From Telmatactis stephensoni (Eukaryota; Cnidaria; Anthozoa; Actiniaria; Isophelliidae), in assembly GCA_029948255.1 (NCBI GenBank), contig JALIZF010001503.1:186001-250000 (forward strand): a stretch of DNA of 64,000 nucleotides. Direction: 5' to 3'. Of the stretch, positions 26,701-35,800 are shown piece by piece; position 1 is the stretch's first letter; every line of letters starts with the position of its first letter. The notes beneath the pieces are model-generated. The model saw only the letters and a program-made list of their open reading frames with translations. It searched no databases and was not told the origin of the DNA. A program made the position numbers and the translations under genes.

Positions 26701-26956
26701 CATCCTTGACATAACCAATTACAACGTCTGATCCAACCATATTCCCCATACCAGCTGAGATCCCAAATCCAACCCATCCTAACGTCTTGACTTGAACTGC
26801 AAATGAAATTTTTTTCTCTGCATTGTTAATTTTCCAGTAAAGTCGGTAATTCTCGGTCTCGTCGAGATATGCCGAGTTGGTGTACTCGTTTTCAAGAGTT
26901 GCAGAAGTAAAGGTGATTGCCATCAACAGCAATACGAAAGATTCCATGGTTGTCAC
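8757..26956 (-). CDS. MOXD1/DBH-like copper monooxygenase, copy 1 (13 exons)
   Basis: Predicted secreted DOMON plus Cu(II) ascorbate-dependent monooxygenase, which in this family hydroxylates small amine-type substrates; the substrate here is unknown. Exons on the minus strand: 26684-26956, 21715-21861, 20824-20991, 19608-19691, 18409-18591, 16246-16348, 15503-15669, 13927-13984, 13445-13530, 12487-12525, 12354-12413, 10729-10856, 8757-8889. Junctions are GT-AG, phases agree, no stop: 543 residues to the last exon seen. Residues 1-19 form a signal peptide, 20-140 a DOMON domain. Copper ligands are visible: HH 238-239 and H311 (MHYDNP) for CuA; HSH 390-392 and M465 (QEMC) for CuB. Exon 8 is 15 nt shorter than in copy 2. 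The C-terminus is unresolved: the frame either splices at CCG/GTAAAA or reads into the GGAA microsatellite. Introns are swollen by many insertions. Confidence 0.85.
8915..9534. repeat. 8-bp satellite (TGAATAGA)n, about 77 units
   Basis: Nearly perfect octamers fill about 620 bp inside the last intron of copy 1. The 329-codon frame over it (SIHLFIY repeats) is an artefact: 8 bp is not a multiple of three, so the frame reads a 24-bp, 8-residue period. The paralogous locus in copy 2 holds a different octamer. Confidence 0.97.
9535..9640 (+). repeat. Degenerate TGAATCAA run and tRNA-like B-box
   Basis: The satellite decays into TGAATCAA units, then GTCGGTTCCAGTCCCCGAC occurs, a B-box-like hairpin also present in copy 2 at 29849-29870. 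It may be the tail of a tRNA-derived SINE from which the octamer satellites grew. Confidence 0.45.
9814..10596. mobile_element. Foldback element with TCTAA/TTAGA core, 6-bp target duplication
   Basis: Inverted ends of about 110 bp start AGTAGTAGGAAAAGGACAG and contain GGTGCACCGGT-type and CTCTCTGGGGTATGGGG words. They enclose ATTAGATTCTA and (TCTAA)n repeats that are themselves inverted about 10250. TATCTT flanks both sides (9808-9813, 10597-10602). Copy 2 carries one TATCTT at 30521-30526 and no element, giving the empty site. 783 bp, non-coding. Confidence 0.92.
10989..12272 (-). mobile_element. 5'-truncated non-LTR retrotransposon (LINE) in copy 1 intron
   Basis: Minus-strand reverse transcriptase remnant. 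It opens with GPLLFLIYVNDF, then LFADD (the catalytic YADD-type motif), followed by KLSLNITKSNFVIF and IKYLGIIIDNHLDW. A one-base change in a T run just after LFADD shifts the frame, so the 287-codon frame (11367-12230) starts after the lesion. The 3' part is AT-rich and ends AACCAATGTCAATGTC, a short tail repeat. Layout resembles the CR1/L2/jockey group. It is absent from copy 2 and is a dead copy. Confidence 0.85.
12917..13070. mobile_element. MITE, CCGAATCGA-type inverted ends, copy 1 only
   Basis: The ends CCGAATCGAAGTGTGGCGGC and GCCGCCATATTTCGATTCGG are inverted; a second inner pair (GACTAGCCTC / GAGGCTAGTC) is visible. Flanks GGTCAT and GGTCAAT suggest a short duplication. Copy 2 has the uninterrupted sequence GGGTCATTCACTTGAGCAC at about 32589. 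Confidence 0.85.
13121..13348. mobile_element. GAGGGATTTCA MITE with TA duplication and a nested insert
   Basis: Same family as 32643-32768 and 52400-52525: ends GAGGGATTTCACGGCAG and CTGCCATGAAATCCCTC with TA on both sides. In copy 1 a second inverted-repeat piece (about 13176-13276; ATCAAGCTTTTGGTTGC against GCAACCAGAA...AAGCTTGA) is nested inside it and is missing in copy 2. The right end lies close to exon 9. Confidence 0.85.
14487..14665 (-). repeat. tRNA-derived SINE
   Basis: Read on the minus strand it has an A box (GGCACAGTTGGTTAGTGC) and B box (TAGTTCAATCCCC) within about 75 bp, then a body containing CTTTATTTAGCTTTAAATACC. Related body sequence (GTTTTAAGGGTATTTATAGC) recurs near 33111-33180 and 55989-56098. 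Confidence 0.75.
15720..16200. repeat. GACT tetranucleotide satellite
   Basis: About 480 bp of CTGA/GACT tetramers with scattered TTGA and GGAC variants, in the intron before exon 7 of copy 1. The three long SVSQSVSQ-type minus frames are its translation. In copy 2 the same locus (34143-34270) is mainly GGAC. Confidence 0.97.
17041..17752. mobile_element. Inverted-repeat element, 712 bp, GTTGATA target duplication
   Basis: Ends of about 140 bp start CACAGGTAGCCCAGGCTGG and are inverted; GTTGATA flanks both sides (17034-17040, 17753-17759). A second palindrome sits inside (17464-17625; GACGCTCTCGGCCGTTGAAA and complement). No coding capacity. Not found in copy 2. Confidence 0.88.
17917..18147. 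mobile_element. hAT-like hairpin element, 8-bp target duplication
   Basis: ATATTCAC flanks both sides (17909-17916, 18148-18155). Ends TAGCCTGTGAACAGGCTC and TAACCAGTGAACAGGCTC (reverse complement of the right end) are inverted, and the interior is a G-rich strand that folds back on a C-rich strand. Copy 2 keeps one ATATTCAC followed by GAGTTGACG at about 34863, so the insertion is copy 1 specific. Confidence 0.92.
18737..19155. mobile_element. Inverted-repeat element (ATTAGCCATTTCCCAA ends)
   Basis: The left arm ATTAGCCATTTCCCAATTGA and the right arm ending TTGGGAAGTGGCTAAT pair over about 120 bp each, including GAATATTTAATGCAATTAAG. A second inner pair surrounds AAGAGCACATCAAAA. Absent at the matching site of copy 2 (about 35435). 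Confidence 0.85.
19175..19376. mobile_element. PIF/Harbinger-like MITE with TAA duplication
   Basis: Inverted ends AGCCCCCGCACACGTTGAGA and its near complement, TAA on both sides (19172-19174, 19377-19379). The ends resemble those of 37238-37694. Copy 2 has the uninterrupted site at about 35460-35475. Confidence 0.85.
19745..20500 (-). mobile_element. LINE 3'-end remnant with CAGAA satellite
   Basis: Minus-strand conceptual translation gives a degraded LINE C-terminus: EDEKHFLLKCPLYPTKRKEL followed by NKINTITNKKLEFLSDEEQF, with an in-frame stop just upstream. A CAGAA pentamer run (about 19848-19921) lies downstream of it. Copy 2 lacks the insert between exons 3 and 4. Confidence 0.75.
22505..22675. 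repeat. Palindromic MITE-like repeat
   Basis: GCACGATCTTCTCGTACAAT at the left pairs with ATTGTACTCAAGATCGTGC at the right; GTAATGTTTTGAAA pairs with TTTCAAAACATTAC; loop near CGCCTAAAGGC. The left flank from 22385 may belong to the same element. Confidence 0.8.
23061..23370. mobile_element. Inverted-repeat element (ATAGTCAATTGA ends)
   Basis: Arms of about 100 bp: ATAGTCAATTGAAAAAACG / CGTTTTCTCAATTGACTAT, then ACATAGAACATAGAAG and TTTATTCATTTACGC with complements. No coding capacity. Confidence 0.85.
23390..23693. mobile_element. Cluster of nested GAGTG-type MITEs
   Basis: Three members of a TA-flanked family that begins GAGTG are stacked: one starts at 23390 (GAGTGCAAACAATATATCCG), is cut short, and is joined at 23510 by a member starting GAGTGATTTTTATCGGAC, into which a complete 139-bp member (23555-23693; ends GAGTGATCACACTTAATCC and complement) is inserted with TA duplication. 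Confidence 0.85.
24675..25362 (+). repeat. Direct duplication, second copy carrying a MITE
   Basis: About 24675-24813 is repeated at 25086-25362 (shared words AAAACGTGCGGTCGGAAGG and TTCACGCTGCTTCAA). The second copy holds a GAGTG MITE at 25181-25321 with TA on both sides; the first copy reads CTTGTAGCAAACGC at the same point and shows the pre-insertion state. Confidence 0.88.
25181..25321. mobile_element. GAGTG-type MITE with documented empty site
   Basis: Ends GAGTGCACGCACTTAATCCG and CGGATTAAATGTATGCTCTC are inverted. TA at 25179-25180 and 25322-25323. Same subfamily as 26059 (outer). Confidence 0.88.
25399..25554. mobile_element. GAGTGATTTTC-type MITE, copy 1 only
   Basis: Ends GAGTGATTTTCACCGGACTG and CAGTCCGATGAAAATCACT; TA duplication. 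In copy 2 the site reads TCGTTTTGAGCTTGAACGG (about 38500) without the insert. Related to 51330-51470. Confidence 0.88.
25731..25934. mobile_element. TAA-flanked MITE, copy 1 only
   Basis: Ends AGGCAGCGAAATACGAGAC and GTCTCGTATTTCGCCGCCT are inverted and TAA flanks both sides (25728-25730, 25935-25937), a PIF/Harbinger-type signature. The interior GATCGATGTTGCGCGTTTTT also pairs with its complement. Confidence 0.87.
26059..26333. mobile_element. GAGTG MITE with a second member nested inside
   Basis: The outer element starts at 26059 (GAGTGCATGCACTTAATCCG) and its right end stops at TTTCACGGATTA, so its last bases are lost. The inner element 26093-26236 is complete, with ends GAGTGCTTACAATATATCCG and complement and TA on both sides. 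Confidence 0.85.
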
Positions 26957-27185
26957 TCTCTAGTTAGTTTCCCTCACAGCCGTTTTGAAGGTCGTCACGC
27001 AGGAGATAACTCGATCTATTTCTAGCATAATAAAAGCCTGAGTGATGCACGAATTAATTAGTAGTTTTGAGCTACCTAACCGTAACAGAACCGTAAAAAG
27101 CTAGGTTCTAACTGATCGAGAGATCTACCGAAATACGAGAGTGAAGATTCTTAATGCATGTCCGTTCTCGGCTACTTATAGTATG
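26957..27185 (-). promoter_or_regulatory. 5' flank of copy 1, conserved in copy 2
   Basis: About 225 bp upstream of the start codon match 39536-39757 upstream of copy 2, then the two loci diverge sharply. This probably contains the promoter and 5' UTR. No TATA box can be assigned with confidence. Confidence 0.45.
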
Positions 27186-28590
27186 ATGATAGTAGCAACA
27201 AAATTGGTATCAAAATCTGGATAAAGGGCTGCAGTTGATTTATATTATGAACAGGTGGTGGAGGAAGTTGTGCAAGTACCATTACAAAAGCTCCTGTTGC
27301 AGCTAAGAACTGTATTTAACTAGTATAAATGTATCAAAGCATACGGAAATGTCCGCACAATTGTGTATATTCTTCTCTGCTGCAATTTGCGGTTATGCAA
27401 CATTTTTCAATATCTTAGTTTTCATTATTGGGATTACGTATTGTTTAAGTGGAAACAAAAATGAATTCCTTTGATTTTACACTTCATAAGTCGGTTTATG
27501 AAATCAAGGTGCTCATTCATATATTTGTATCAACTTATACAATGCTGAAAACTAATGCAGAAAAACGTTCCGTAACCGCACTTAGCAGCAGCAGAAAATC
27601 GTATTGTTCAGTTTAAAAAGAACTGTCCATTCAAAACATTTTTTGAAATATAATTGCGTATGATTCATTTGTGTCAATTGAATACTAATGCTTTATTTTG
27701 TCATGATGGTGACGCAATTAATAAATTAGTCTGACGTCCTGTTTTAACGTCACGTCACCTTTGATGGCATTCACATGACTGCGCATTTGCAGTCACAAAG
27801 CAGTTCTTTTTTTACTGCGCATGCTCGTCACATGACTAGCCAAGTTATTTTTACGAGCATGCGTAGTACAAAATAATGAAAAACGGCTCTGTTGGCGAGA
27901 TTGGAGATGAGCTCAATAGAAACTAAATGAGCTGAAAGTTGTATGCATAGAATATTAGAATGTAGTGGTACGCTAGAAGACATTGAACACTTTAATAAAC
28001 ATTTATTTTACTTTACAGGCAGTGAACGCTTCATAATTATTACATCTTGGAATGCTGTCCTTGTCAAATGCAAGAGAACATGATGCTATCCTTGAATCCG
28101 AAGTGAAATAAAAGATATGTATGTATGTATGTATGTAGGTGTAGAGAAACTATCCCCGTATGTCCTATGACTACCAAACAGATTCTATTTTTAGATCGAT
28201 CGGTGTCTCTCTGCAGCTCGTTTCCATGCCCAGGATGAAGTAGTTTGCCGACGAAACTTTTGGGGATTTCATTCCAAAACTGGCGAAAAAAAACCCTATT
28301 TTGATGCAGAGAAAACATAGAGGACGGAAAAATCTTGATTCCAAAGAGGGAGGAGGGGGCGAGGAGATAAAGGGATATATTTGAAGACGGTTTTTAAATA
28401 AGTTAATTATTTGGTTTTAGTTTACTTCAATTTATTAAAATAAACTATACAAAATTGTCTACCGCAAGATCCTGGAATGCTGGTACAACTTTAGAATATC
28501 TCGTCCTCACAAGCCATAGTTCTAAAGTGGCCACGCGAACACGGTAGGCTTTGTTTTAAAGACTCTTGGGAGCTTGGGGTTAGCAGTCGT
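27186..28590. other. Spacer between the tandem monooxygenase genes
   Basis: No gene recognised. Contents: dispersed repeat 27700-27840 (see 4690-4900); SINE tail words GAGCTGAAAGTTGTATGCAT at 27929-27990, shared with the element at 63420-63720; a short ATGT run at 28118-28137. Confidence 0.6.
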
Positions 28591-29270
28591 TTCCAAGACC
28601 AGAATTTGATTTTTGACGTGCACGCGGACGGGACCGTTTGCTTTCGGCATTTGAATTCTATTGTTTAAGAGCCTTGCGCGCGCGATGGCAAAATTACTAA
28701 AAATAGCCTTAGTCGCCGCGAACATCGCACAGACATCAATACTAAGTTTTGCTGTCTTAGTATAATGGCCTCTTGGTCTATACGCCTGTGAACAATTTTT
28801 GTGTAAGTGTGAGATGGTATTCGTCGTGCAGTGATTGTTACCGTGGTGTCTATAACAAAAAAAGTGTATGCGAAAGAGGATAAGCCAATCCTTGCCTACC
28901 AAAGGAATCCCATAAATGAGAAATTTTTCTTGAGCATGTACATTTTATGTAAAACTTTGAGCTAAAACCGCAAAAAATAACAATAAAGAAAGTGGAGTCT
29001 ATTGCTATTTAATACAAAATTATGCACGCCTGCAATGCTGCAAAGAATATCAAAATTTGGCAGCCAATCACGTGGCAGCTTAAACAGGCCATTACTTCCT
29101 TTTTCAACGGCGTAGTGATGACAGGCTTGAGTGCACTCTTTCCATGTACCTAGTAATCATAATTAATAAGGATGGAATGTAAAGTGAACAAATGAACAAA
29201 CAAATGAATATTTGCGGTTGTAGGAATACAATGGGAAAGTTATTTAGAAGTGGGTGGAAGATTTTTCTAG

Positions 29271-29830
29271 GGAGGGAGGGAGGGAGGGAGGGAGGGAGGA
29301 AGGAAGGAAGGAAGGAAGGAAGGAAGAAGTAGATGTGCTTAATTTTTACCGGAATCAACGGCTGGGATTTCTGTTTCCCGCACCTCAACTCGATTGACTT
29401 CGAGTCTTCGTAGGATTTCTTCAAATCAACAACTAGTTCATTCGTCCATTCCTTGGGAGGCCATCCAACTACAGTATTGTTCCTAAAAACGAATAAACGC
29501 ATAAACGAATAGATGAATAGATGAATTAATGAATCAATGAATCAATGAATCAGTGAATCAGTGAATCAGTGAATCAGTGAATCAGTGAGTCAGTGAGTCA
29601 GTGAGTCAGTGAGTCAGTGAGTCAGTGAGTCAGTGAGTCAGTGAGTCAGTGAGTCAGTGAGTCAGTGAGTCAGTGAGTCAGTGAGTCAGTGAGTCAGTGA
29701 GTCAGTGAGTCAGTGAGTCAGTGAGTCAGTGAGTCAGTGAGTCAGTGAGTCAGTGAGTCAGTGAGTCAGTGAGTCAGTGAGTCAGTGAGTCAGTGAATCA
29801 ATGAATCAATGAATCAATGAATCAATGAAT
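29271..29830. repeat. Copy 2 satellites: GGGA/GGAA and (GTCAGTGA)n
   Basis: 29271-29326 is a GGGA then GGAA run. From about 29540 to 29830 octamers run from TGAATCAG through about 28 units of GTCAGTGA to TGAATCAA. The flanks equal those of the TGAATAGA array in copy 1, so it is the same locus with another unit amplified. Confidence 0.95.
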
Positions 29831-32800
29831 CAATGAATCAATTAGGGGTCGTCGGTTCCAGTCCCCGACGTCGCTTGAGCCGGGGATTTTTTCCCCTATT
29901 TCACTTCACCCCATTTAAGTTATTTCACTTCAAATTCGCCATTCCGAAATTAACGCTCACGTACATCTGTTGTTTTTACAAACACTTGTACAAATCTCCT
30001 CTTAACCACATTTCTATTTCTTTTAGCCTAGATTTCACAAATCTTTAAAGTCCTTATGACACATAATTTTTTATTTTCAAACTTAGTTATTTTTAGAGAG
30101 CATAGTGAAGATCTTTTTACCCAGGTTTTCCTTACCTCGTATTTTCTGAGATATGAAGGTTTCAAATGTCAAAATGCAAATTTGATGACGTAAGAGGAGA
30201 CAACACTGCAAACTTCTCATGGTTTTACAAAAAGAGGACTTCAATTCCAGAGCCAGATTTTTTACTAAACAACAGGCTTTGCCAATGGCAATGAGTTACA
30301 AATGGAAAAGTACAAGTAATTTAAATTCTCTTGTTTTTGTATAATAAATGATTACTCCTCTTACGTTATCACATTTGCATTTTGAAATTTGAAACCTTTA
30401 TATCTCAGAAAATATGGAGTGAGGAAAAACAAGATTAAAAGATCTTTACTATGCTTTCTATCAAGAACTGAGTTCGAAAATAAAATATTATCCGTCATAG
30501 GGACTTTAACACATGCACCGTATCTTCAGATGAATTTTAAAAATGCGCCTCTAAAAGACCTAAAATAGTCCTATTATTCCACGCGAGTTCCTAGATTCCG
30601 GAAAGGCGAATTCATTATGATGACCATATGACTGAAGTATTATAAAGCCAATAAACTAACTTCACAAAATGTTTTTGAAAAAATGTGTAATAGATTCCGT
30701 AGTCACTTGAAAGACATTTTGCCAAATCAACCCTGGGGTAGTAGTAGAGGAAGTTCATGCACATCTCTTGTTGTGTCTTTTCTCCGCCCTTAGAAACAAA
30801 CATAATAAGTATTTCATTAATAACGTATATTTTGTTTTGCACAGGAGCTGTAGTTCCCTTCCCCCAATCGTCCACAGGAAGCCCGGCTTGTAGGAGTTAG
30901 AATAGGCCACGTTCGAGATATCAAGATTCCTAGCATGATAGCGATGCTCACAGGAGTAAACTGCCAAAATACCTAGCAGAAAGAGAATAAGTGTATACGA
31001 TATTGGAAATTGTTTATAAATTAGTAGAATCTAGTTTTCTGACCTAAAATCACCAATAATTTGTCGCTTTTTATTCTATAAATTATTAATTAATGACCTT
31101 TCGATCCAATGACACATTACTTGTGATTTCAGGTCAGAAATTAAATTTCTACTAATTTCTACATCATTTACAATATCGTATACACTTATTCTTTTTCTGC
31201 TAAGTGGTTATTTCGGCAGTTTACTCCTGTGAGCCTCGCTATCATGCTAGGAATCTTGATATGTCGAACGTGGCCTATTGAGATTCATACGTTGGATTTT
31301 CGGTTGCTCTGGTAGACCACAGGGAACCCGGCTTTATTCAGCTATATTTCTATGCTTTATCGAAACGCTAATATTGGGATTCCTGTGACATAAGATCGTT
31401 AACTGTACGATCGACATCCGGTAAACATCCTATTACAGCAAATTACATGAGCGTGTAATATAAAGCCGTTTGATACTGCTAGTACGTAAACTGATAGGGG
31501 ATTACGTTTATTGACTTTCGTAACGCATTCTCTACTGTTACTACACTGAGTGCGTTACTGATTCGAATATAATCCCCTTATCAAGTTACTGTTTCAAATA
31601 ACGCCCGATAATCAGATTACAACTCTATGTTACACGATACTTCAAAACGATCTCATATGTCACAGGAATCCCAATATTAGCGTTTCGATAAAGAACAGAA
31701 ATATAGCTGAATAAAGCCGGGTTCCCTGTGGGTAGACCGATAGTAGAGTAACTCACGTATAAGCGTTGTTCATTGTAATACTATCCTTCAAATGCCATGA
31801 GAACATATCTAAACTATCAGCGTAACGCTACGTTGATCTGTCATCGAGCCACTAACGCTACAGGAAACCCAACTTATGATCGTCTAAACACAGGAAACCC
31901 AAATACGTTATTTTCAATTTTGTGCTGTTTTTGTTGCTTTTTACTCTCAAAAGCCGGGCCCACTATGCCGCTCCTTAGAAAAATAGCCACTGCTCGCAGA
32001 GAATAACGAAATCTGTCCTCAGCTGTACTTACACGTGTCATATATTTCCTTTTGCTAGAATCGTACTGGCAGTACTGAATGAGATCATCCCCCTAATTAA
32101 ACCAACAGAAGATGTTAGAAGACGAATTGTATAACGCAGGGACTGGGGTCTAACGTCTTGCTTACCGGAAGTATGTGCACTTCTTTCTCATGAATATGAT
32201 ATTCCTGAAAAAATTGAAACCATTCAGTATTATCGGTACAGTGGAAATTATAAATTAATTGAGACTTTTGACAGTTTTTAAGGAGCATTAACTGAGTAAT
32301 GTACTGATTTCCCCCAGGTATTAGGAGAGGTCGGAGAGATGCTCAAAGAAGGTTGGGTACTGCCAAAAATGATACTTTTCCTTAACTCATTCGTGCTTGA
32401 GTAATAAAGTCCGTTTTTAAATTCGCGCCCCCTAGGGGAAGCCCGAGTAATCATCAACGCATACGCGGGTTCAGTGCCGTATCATTAGTATAGTTTCGTG
32501 AGAACGACTGCATAGCTGAGTCTGCGTATGCTGCCTCCTTCCTCCAGCGCTCGTGATAACCAGGCTTAGTATTTTCCTGGGCAATTAACGGGTCATTCAC
32601 TTGAGCACTAGTTCTATAAGATACAAATTTCTACAATATATAGAGGGATTTCACAGCAGCCATGTTTGTGGTCAAAATAATAGAGCTTTTTTCCCAAGAG
32701 AAATCTTTTCTAATTCAAAAACTTTCTTTTGTACTTGCCCACAAACATGGCTGCCATGAAATTCCTCAGTGGAACCCCTTGTAGGCGTCTACCTCTTGTT

Positions 32801-35800
32801 TGCAACCACCTGCAATTTTTTGCTGAACGCTTCCTGAAAGGTTCATTGCATTTGATAGGACATACCTGATAGTTGAAATCATAATGCATATCTTTGCCTA
32901 TTTCTGGTAATTCTACTCCGTTACGTACATGCTTTAACCACATGGCAGAACCTATAGTAGCAAGATAACGATAGACTGTCACTCGGAAATGTGTTAGTTA
33001 GATCGGTAAATGCATTCACATCTACGGCAAAAGGTCAAGATAAATGTAAAGAGTCCTTATTTTACGTCGGTAGCTCGTAATAGTCACAAATTGTCTAATA
33101 AACTTGAGGTCGACGGTGCGCTCATTTTACCCGCCTCTTTCCATCGATCAGTGCTTCGTTTTACGGGTATTCAAAGCTTCCAATCAGCTAAGGAACACAT
33201 ATATTCTCTATAAAATGTAGAGTTTTAAGACCTCATCACGCAAACACTATTGCATGTGTAAAGCTCAAATTTCCAAAGAAAGCTAATTTTGCAATTGCCA
33301 TAGTCTTTTAATACTCAGCTGAGTTGATTTGGTGTTTATTTGGTTGTAAAAAGAACTGCCTATGCTAATGAGCAAAGTAAACAAAGATCTACCTATTACG
33401 ATACCTAGCAAATGAGCGTGTGGAAATGTTGCAAACACCTTGATTCCTTTCTCAGGCAGGATACTGTTTTGTAGTCCCTGAAAATCAAAATGAAACCGTA
33501 CATTTAAAAAGAAAAGGAGAACGGGACAGGAGGGAGGGGAGGTTTTGAATTCGTGTTCGTATTGCCGTTTTCGACGTCACGAACGCCACACAGCAACCGT
33601 GGGACCAATTTGCGGGTCAGCATCGATTTGCTTTTAGATTCACTAGAAAGAAAAATTAGTTGATTCTTAGTCTGCTTCTTCTTGATCTGGTCAATAACCC
33701 TGTATCGTTATTATTTTGTTTGCTTTTTTTATTTCTCCTTTACCGTTCGCGGGATCGCATCAATTTTTTGCGGGATGAAAGTAGCTGTCCATAAAAAACC
33801 TAACTATCGGCTTTGGCTCTGACAACCTTTTTTGAAGTACGTAGGTATATATCCCGTCACAAGGTAGGTTTCAAGAGCAGTTTTATTTTTAAGCTTACAC
33901 GAAAAGTGTACAACACTCCTTACCAATCGCGTACAATTCCCAGAGCAATAGCCAACTGAAAGCCATTTTCCTTGACGTGGTGGAATCACCATAGCTGAAT
34001 CAACTTCCCATCCAACCCACAGTATGCCTGCATCATATTTACGCAATTGTGATGTGTAGTGAAAGCGAAGACCAGACAAATCAGTTAAACCTGAAAAGCA
34101 AAGATTGAAACAAATTAAACTATTATACTGACTACTAACTCCTGACGGACGGACGGACGGACGGACGGACGGACGGACGGACGGACGGACGGACGGACGG
34201 ACGGACGGACGGACGGACGGACGGACGGACTGACTGACTGACTGACTGACTGACGGACTGGCTGACTGAATGGCTCACTGAATGGGCAAGCTAGTGACTC
34301 AATAGATCAATCAAACAATCACTGACTAACAAACAAAAGTCAATCGTCACCTGATTTCTTGTCTGGGTTATCATAGTGCATTTCCATAAGAACAAATTTT
34401 GGTCCAATGCCACCCCCCAAGGGAAAGGCAACATGCTCAGGGAAATAAAATGACTGTTGGTATAAAGAAACGACCACAGTTACTTGCTCGATACGCTTTG
34501 CCTACGCAGACCAAGTGCCAAAGTATGAACTCATATCCACGAGTTAAAAATGGTGCAGAGCTATTCTGTACTTTCACATTAGTACATTATTCTCATTGGG
34601 TATCCTCACTTACAGTCATCCTAAGGTTCTATAAGATGTGGGGAGCGACTGCCCCGGAAGCAAGAGGGAGCGAGGTTTCCGAGTGTCGTGGAGATCAGCC
34701 TTGTAGGGAGGAAGGTGGGTCGTCGACTCGAAATAACGAGATTTGACTATATGAAGATTTATTTATGCCACAATACTGAACTGTAATGTTACCCAGTTAG
34801 GTCTCCCGTTACTCACTCTTACGTCTCGCGCACGCAAATGACACGCAAAACTTACGATGCTCATATTCACGAGTTGACGCCACAGAGCTATAACCACAGT
34901 TTCAACAATAACCAAAGCTGCTACTACGGACTACACATCGTTACTCGCTCGCTAATGCTTGCAATGCAAACTACAAGAAAAACTAACATTCTCGCAATCT
35001 GCTATGACAGACTGTCCTACAAATAAATCGTTACTCGCTCACTACGCTTTAGGCACGCAAATGGTACGCCAACCTACGATAAGCCACCAGTTAAAATGGC
35101 GTAGAGCTATACTTACGGTGCCACCGATTGCCCAACCTGCTATGACGGACCTTCCTACACATTGTATAAATGCGGTTGGCATATTAGCTTCGCAAGGACC
35201 TTCGTGGGTGAGATTAGCTACGGGGAAATCGTCCGAGCATTCATATATCAAAATGTGATGAACCAGACCTTCGTTCCCAGGACTAATGATTGGTTCGACC
35301 TGAAAAGTAAAAGTAAATTGAGGGACCTAGTTTTACATCGTTATCTTGTAAGAGTCATTTAATTATGAACTAATAAATTGAGGTCGACGGCACTTTACTC
35401 TAGACCTTTCTCTTAATTCATTATTACTAGAATAGCTAGTACTTTAAAAATGCACCCCGTTTCTTATAGGACTGATTCCGACGGATGCTAGAAACTGTCA
35501 TATTCTAGTCCGCTGCTTCCAGCAGGCTGGTTCTTAATACTGAAATGGAAAATGCCGTCAGTCTCTCGGGAATGTTCTCTTGTACATTCAATGTGAAAAT
35601 TATATGTGAAAGAAAAGGAAATGGCTTAACAGTGCTATGGAAGTTTGAATAAAGGCATAAAGATACCTTAACAATATGCTTCTTTGAGCCAACATCTGGA
35701 ATTTGAAAGGCTTTACAGAAATACGTCGTATCGTAGTTGGGAATAGATGCCTGGAAATCAAGTACAAGTAAAATGGATGAAAAAAGATTACCTATAGAAT

